Shown piece by piece: positions 4,089 to 6,002 of a DNA stretch of 6,002 nucleotides (position 1 is the first letter of the stretch; each line of letters starts with the position of its first letter). Position numbers and translations under genes: made by a program. Source of the stretch: Minisyncoccota bacterium (lineage in GTDB: Bacteria > Patescibacteriota > Minisyncoccia > Phycocordibacterales > GCA-2747955); the NCBI GenBank assembly GCA_023143935.1, contig JAGLGQ010000038.1, positions 1 to 6,002 of the forward strand. Direction: 5' to 3'. Below the pieces are notes generated by a model. The model did not search any database. It worked only from the letters and a program-made list of their open reading frames with translations, and was not told the origin of the DNA.

Positions 4089-4224
4089 AAATTTTTTAGT
4101 ATCCAACACTTTTTCTAACATTTTTAATAAAAAAATATTAAAAAAAAATACCAAGAAACAAAAACTATTATAAAACAAAATTCAAAAATTTCAATGTTTT
4201 AAAATTTAATTTAATTTAAAAAAC

Positions 4225-4251
4225 TTGAAAAAAGATAAAATCTGGTATAAT
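4225..4251 (+). promoter_or_regulatory. Promoter of the small membrane-protein gene
   Basis: TTGAAA (4225-4230), a short 15-bp spacer and TATAAT (4246-4251) with a TGG extension. The start would be near 4258, about 3 nt before the ATG, again with no room for a Shine-Dalgarno site. The rest of the gap 4089-4260 is plain A/T-rich sequence with nothing else recognised. Confidence 0.65.
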
Positions 4252-4260
4252 TAAAAAATT

Positions 4261-4728
4261 ATGGCACTAATTCGATGGCAAGCGAGAGAATTTAATTATA
4301 AAAAAAAAAGTATTAACTGGTATTGGATAGTTTTTACTATAATTTTATTATTATCTTTTTCAACCTTTTATTTTTTTCAAGACCCCATCTTCGCAATATT
4401 AATAATATTTATAGGTTTTTTAATATTATTTGCAGCAAGCAAAAAACCACAAACAAAAAGATATGAAATAAACCCAAACGGTTTTAGTATAGAAGATGAT
4501 GCAGTTAATATTTTATTTAAAGATATTGAAAATTATAATATTGATGAAAAAAATTTCAAAATTTTAATAAAAATAAAAAGTAAATTTCAACCATTAATTT
4601 CTATTCCCTTTGAAAAAAATCACAATATCTACAAAATTGATAAATATTTAACAGAAAAAATCAAAAAAGATAAAAAATTAGCAATATCTATTCCCGAACT
4701 TCTTTTATTAAAATTAATGGGAATTTAA
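4261..4728 (+). CDS. Hypothetical two-helix membrane protein with a cytosolic C-terminal domain
   Basis: The 155-residue protein is not recognised by name. Residues 1-20 are polar and basic (including KKK at 14-16). Two hydrophobic helices follow at about 21-39 and 42-59, separated only by a short QDP turn, which makes a hairpin in the membrane. The basic residues before helix 1 and after helix 2 (KKP, KR at 61-67) suggest both ends face the cytoplasm. Residues about 68-135 alternate short strands (YEINPNGFSIEDD, then a FKDIENYNI segment, then ILIKIKSKF and LISIPF) and end in a helix. That order recalls small bacterial PH-like domains attached to a two-helix membrane anchor. The PH comparison is inference from the pattern, not a detected motif. 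It has its own promoter, lies 54 bp before the U32 gene, and shows no signal peptide or catalytic motif. Confidence 0.75.
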   Translation: MALIRWQAREFNYKKKSINWYWIVFTIILLLSFSTFYFFQDPIFAILIIFIGFLILFAASKKPQTKRYEINPNGFSIEDDAVNILFKDIENYNIDEKNFKILIKIKSKFQPLISIPFEKNHNIYKIDKYLTEKIKKDKKLAISIPELLLLKLMGI

Positions 4729-4744
4729 AAAACATTTTATACAA

Positions 4745-4775
4745 TTGAATTATTTTAAAAAGTTTTTGTTATAAT
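4745..4775 (+). promoter_or_regulatory. Promoter of the U32 gene, leaderless
   Basis: TATAAT (4770-4775) with a TGT extension ends 7 nt before the ATG at 4783; a TTGAAT lies 19 bp upstream (4745-4750). Transcription should start at or within a base or two of the start codon. Confidence 0.6.
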
Positions 4776-4782
4776 TATTGTT

Positions 4783-6002
4783 ATGAAAAAAAAGTTAGAA
4801 ATAATGGCTCCCGCAGGAAGTTTTGAGTCTTTAGAATCTGCCATAAAAGCGGGAGCGGATTCTATTTATTTTGGAGTAACACAATTAAATATGAGAGCCA
4901 GAGCTTCGGTTAATTTTACAATTGCCGATATGTCAAAAATTGTAAAAATAGCAAAAGAATCTAAAGTTTTAACTTATCTTGCGGTAAACACTTTGTTATA
5001 TGACCACGATATAAATATTGCAAAAAAATTAGTAGATGCAGCAAAAGATAATGGGGTAGATGCAATTATTGCTTTTGATTTTGCGGTATTAAATTATTGT
5101 AATGAAATTGATATGAAAGTTCATGCGACTATTCAATTTTCAATTTCAAATTATGAAGCCGTGAAATTTTTTGCAAAAATGACCAATAGAATTGTATTAG
5201 CTAGAGAATTAACACTCACTCAAATTAAAGCTATTCATAAAAAAATTGTGGAAGAAAATTTAATGGGAAATGAAAATAGATTAATGGAAATAGAAGTTTT
5301 TGGGCACGGAGCTTTGTGTGTTGCACAATCAGGTAGATGTTGGATGAGTTTATATACCCACAATGCTTCTGCAAATCGTGGGGCTTGTCTTCAAAATTGT
5401 CGTCATGCTTATAAAATAATAGATATGGAAACTGATAAAGAATTAATAATAGATAATCAATATATAATGTCCGCGGCAGATATTTGTACCATAGATTTTT
5501 TAGATAAATTTATTGATGCTGGAATTTCAGTTTTAAAAATTGAAGGTAGAGGTAGGTCGCCAGAATATGTTTATACAGTTGTAAAAACATATAAGCAAGC
5601 ATTAGAAGACATAGAAAATGGAAATTACACAAAAGAAAAAATTAAAGAATATTTTAAAGATTTAAAAAAAGTTTTCAATCGTAAACTTTCACATGGAAAC
5701 TTTTTTTTAGGAAAAGAAATTGGAGAATATTCAGATGTTTATGGTTCAAAAGCAACAGAAGAAAAAATATTTAAAGGTGTAGTTACTCATTTTTTTCCAA
5801 AAGTTATGGTGGCAGAAATAAAACTTGAAGCGGGAGATTTAAAAGTGGGAGAAAAAGTTATATTTACAGGAAATAAAACAGGAATAGTTTTTGGAGAGGT
5901 AGAAGAAATTAGAATTGATAATAAAAAAACAAAAAAAGCTAATCAAAAACAAATTATTTCAATTCAAGTTCCTGAAAAAGTACGTATAAATGATAAATTT
6001 TA
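4783..6002 (+). CDS. Peptidase U32 family protein, TrhP/RlhA-like (3' end outside window)
   Basis: U32 proteins were first named as collagenase-like peptidases; well-studied bacterial members (TrhP/YegQ, RlhA/YdcP) are needed for hydroxylation of a tRNA wobble uridine or of a 23S rRNA cytidine. The visible 406 residues begin with the family's LEIMAPAGSFESLESAIKAG (5-24) and continue as a TIM-barrel-like domain. The PROSITE U32 signature is met exactly at residues 171-189: EVF, then GHGALC, four residues, then GRCWMS. Four cysteines (C179, C186, C202, C206) match the cluster expected to hold an iron-sulfur centre in these enzymes. The KIEGR segment (252-256) is another family hallmark. From about residue 331 a small beta-barrel C-terminal domain begins (GDLKVGEKVIF), cut by the window edge. 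Which of the RNA substrates applies, if either, cannot be told here. The start follows a -10 box directly and has no Shine-Dalgarno site. Confidence 0.92.
   Translation, partial: MKKKLEIMAPAGSFESLESAIKAGADSIYFGVTQLNMRARASVNFTIADMSKIVKIAKESKVLTYLAVNTLLYDHDINIAKKLVDAAKDNGVDAIIAFDFAVLNYCNEIDMKVHATIQFSISNYEAVKFFAKMTNRIVLARELTLTQIKAIHKKIVEENLMGNENRLMEIEVFGHGALCVAQSGRCWMSLYTHNASANRGACLQNCRHAYKIIDMETDKELIIDNQYIMSAADICTIDFLDKFIDAGISVLKIEGRGRSPEYVYTVVKTYKQALEDIENGNYTKEKIKEYFKDLKKVFNRKLSHGNFFLGKEIGEYSDVYGSKATEEKIFKGVVTHFFPKVMVAEIKLEAGDLKVGEKVIFTGNKTGIVFGEVEEIRIDNKKTKKANQKQIISIQVPEKVRINDKF

Noticed and set aside
1..6002. UGA recoding (to Gly or Trp) as in some CPR or mycoplasma lineages
   Set aside because: No complete gene here ends in TGA, but no conserved frame contains an in-frame TGA either, and Trp is written TGG. 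There is no evidence for recoding; five stop codons are too few to judge.

Overview
This is an AT-rich chromosomal window with small, tightly packed housekeeping genes and short intergenic gaps. It most resembles a reduced-genome bacterium of the Patescibacteria (CPR) kind. That placement is inferred from base composition, small gene set, missing Shine-Dalgarno signals and gene order; no marker in the window proves it. All complete genes end in TAA or TAG, and nothing points to a recoded UGA.

Left end (1-908): the 5' part of dnaA runs leftwards off the window and diverges from rpmH (ribosomal protein L34) across about 150 bp of AT-rich DNA with two DnaA-box-like 9-mers. This looks like the origin side of the chromosome. 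rpmH is followed by its own terminator and then greA, not by the usual rnpA.

Middle (909-3719): greA (transcript cleavage factor) ends at a terminator. A tRNA-Arg(CCU) gene follows, then a lone beta-ketoacyl-ACP-synthase-like condensing enzyme of 515 residues with its Cys-His-His triad intact, then smpB (tmRNA partner in ribosome rescue). Between tRNA-Arg and the condensing enzyme lie an inverted and a direct copy of the tRNA 3' end.

Right part (3720-6002): about 280 bp without a gene holds several imperfect palindromes, an inverted copy of the 3' end of tRNA-Ser, and an intrinsic terminator. tRNA-Ser(UGA) lies next, on the minus strand. A small two-helix membrane protein of unknown function follows, then a peptidase-U32 family gene (TrhP/RlhA-like RNA hydroxylation relative) that runs off the window.

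Two themes stand out. First, both tRNA genes are followed by an inverted copy of their own 3' end that begins in the T-loop and extends past the mature end. This is an att-like footprint in an unusual orientation. Second, nearly every gene has a TATAAT-like -10 box, often with a TG extension, only 6-14 nt before the start codon and no usable Shine-Dalgarno sequence. That predicts leaderless or near-leaderless mRNAs as the normal mode here. Functionally the genes cover replication initiation (DnaA), translation (L34, two tRNAs, SmpB, a U32 RNA-modification relative) and transcription (GreA), plus the isolated condensing enzyme.
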